This document shows positions 5,990-6,935 of a stretch of 6,935 nt of DNA, piece by piece; within the stretch, counting starts at the first letter, position 1; each line of letters begins with the position of its first letter. Position numbers and translations under genes: made by a program. The stretch comes from Actinomycetota bacterium (GTDB lineage Bacteria; Actinomycetota; Actinomycetes; Nanopelagicales; Nanopelagicaceae), in contig WLCR01000058.1 in assembly GCA_009705235.1 (NCBI GenBank), positions 1-6,935 of the forward strand, given 5' to 3'. The notes below the pieces were generated by a model. It had not been told where the DNA came from. It did not search any database and saw nothing but the letters and a program-made list of their open reading frames with translations.

Positions 5990-6935
5990 CTATTCGTTTT
6001 CTTCTGTTTTTGCTGAACGCCGACTGATTGAACTGCCCAGATGGCGGATCATTGAAATCTCTTCGATATGTAGCGCCTTTGCCGCCAGGATGTATGCGAA
6101 AAATGCGACCACCATCACAACCAATAATTCGCCTGCACGCGCGGCTCGGGATAATTCAAGTGCGAACCAGGAAATGTATTGAGTCATGATAAACAGCGGA
6201 ACCATTGCTAGAAGTGATGCAATCAATAAGCGAACATGTTGACCCAGAAATTCAGATATCGCCAACTTACCAACATGTTTTTTCAACAAACTTAAGGTCA
6301 CAAGTAACCCAATCAAATAGCTAACCGAGAATGCAACTCCTAAACCAACTGTTATCCACTGTGTCTTCAAGAAGAACAAGAACAAATAAGACATAGCAAC
6401 AGAGACAATGTTTATAACCAAGATCGATACAACCTGCGTTTTAGTATCTTCAAATGCATTAAAACCTCTTATTAAAATAAGGTTTATTGAAAATGCTACT
6501 AGTCCAAAACTAAGTGCAGATAAAACATAACCTATATACCGCGAATCCTCATTAGAGATTCCAATAAAAATACTTTGAGTAATTAATGGACCAAACAATA
6601 GAAATGCAACCGCGCTAGGAACTGTAATGACTCCAACCAAACGGATTGCTCGAATCAACTGCGCTTTAACTTCATCACGCTTGCCACCCAGCGCTAACTT
6701 TGAAATGTGAGGCAAGATCGCTGTAACGATGGAAATCGTAACAATTGAATACGGTAACAACATAACAAAATAAGCGTATGTATATGGTGTGTAACCAACG
6801 CCAGTTTCAAATCCCTCTTGAGCACTACGAACCGCTGCTGATGTTGCAACATTGACTGTTACTAAGTAACCAAGTTGAGAAATCAAGACATATACAAGTG
6901 TCCAACCAGCTAAGTTAAAGGATTTTCCTAAACCA
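5990..6935 (-). CDS. murJ: Lipid II flippase MurJ (MviN), 5' end outside the window
   Basis: MurJ moves lipid-linked peptidoglycan precursor across the cytoplasmic membrane. Only the C-terminal part, about 314 residues, is present: the reading frame stays open to the window edge, and the first visible residues, GLGKSFNLAGWTLVYVL, are typical of the protein interior. An in-frame TTG at 6886 is an internal codon, not a start. I count eight hydrophobic helices, which fits helices 7-14 of the 14-helix MOP-superfamily fold. Family features include LLPYSI, ILPHIS and RGFNAFEDTKT, the counterpart of the usual RAFYALQDTKTP. The end is a short charged tail (SSISRRSAKTEENE). There is no C-terminal pseudokinase-like extension of the kind attached to mycobacterial MviN. 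The gene heads the visible operon, 22 bases before trxB. Confidence 0.93.
   Translation of the reverse strand, partial: GLGKSFNLAGWTLVYVLISQLGYLVTVNVATSAAVRSAQEGFETGVGYTPYTYAYFVMLLPYSIVTISIVTAILPHISKLALGGKRDEVKAQLIRAIRLVGVITVPSAVAFLLFGPLITQSIFIGISNEDSRYIGYVLSALSFGLVAFSINLILIRGFNAFEDTKTQVVSILVINIVSVAMSYLFLFFLKTQWITVGLGVAFSVSYLIGLLVTLSLLKKHVGKLAISEFLGQHVRLLIASLLAMVPLFIMTQYISWFALELSRAARAGELLVVMVVAFFAYILAAKALHIEEISMIRHLGSSISRRSAKTEENE

Noticed and set aside
6352..6360. TTATCCACT, one base from a DnaA box
   Set aside because: A single isolated near-match inside murJ coding sequence, with no cluster or AT-rich unwinding region. The replication origin may be nearby but is not visible here.
6884..6886. 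TTG as a possible start of a short MurJ
   Set aside because: The frame continues upstream to the window edge with typical MurJ residues, so this is an internal leucine codon.
1..6935. CRISPR arrays, tRNA/rRNA genes, insertion sequences, toxin-antitoxin or defence genes
   Set aside because: No repeat arrays, RNA gene signatures, transposase motifs or terminal inverted repeats were found by reading, and nearly every base belongs to a housekeeping gene.

Overview
This window looks like the origin-proximal chromosome-partition and cell-wall neighbourhood of a low-GC actinobacterium. Two convergent gene blocks meet tail to tail. The plus strand reads rsmG (gidB), parA, parB. The minus strand reads, in transcription order, murJ (cut by the window edge), trxB, trxA, a cwlM-like amidase homologue and a PLP-dependent aminotransferase. 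From memory, Mycobacterium tuberculosis has the same order (mviN, sigM, rsmM, trxB2, trxC, cwlM, one intervening gene, parB, parA, gid). The parS sites and the CwlM-type architecture also point to Actinobacteria. The DNA is AT-rich for that phylum: single 60-base lines counted by hand run from about 28% to 52% GC. With the very tight packing, this suggests a streamlined lineage such as the freshwater acI group (Nanopelagicales). That placement is inference.

Bases 1-2380 hold the ParABS partition system with rsmG in front of it. Two parS palindromes are built into the coding starts of rsmG and parA, each beginning six bases into the CDS if rsmG starts at GTG 22. ParB loads on parS and ParA is its partner ATPase. 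RsmG is a 16S rRNA methyltransferase that shares the locus in many bacteria; its C-terminus appears shortened here.

Bases 2377-6935 (minus strand) look like one operon with gaps of 4 to 41 bases. MurJ flips lipid II, and the CwlM homologue probably regulates peptidoglycan precursor synthesis rather than cutting peptidoglycan. TrxB and TrxA form the thioredoxin redox pair. The last gene is a fold-type I aminotransferase whose substrate cannot be read from sequence. The sigM/rsmM pair found between murJ and trxB in mycobacteria is absent.

No tRNA, rRNA, CRISPR array, insertion sequence or phage gene is visible, and no gap exceeds about 41 bases. I see no new multi-gene system. The points most worth a second look are the parS-in-start-codon arrangement, the extreme loss of catalytic residues in the CwlM homologue, the eroded rsmG end and the missing sigma factor pair.
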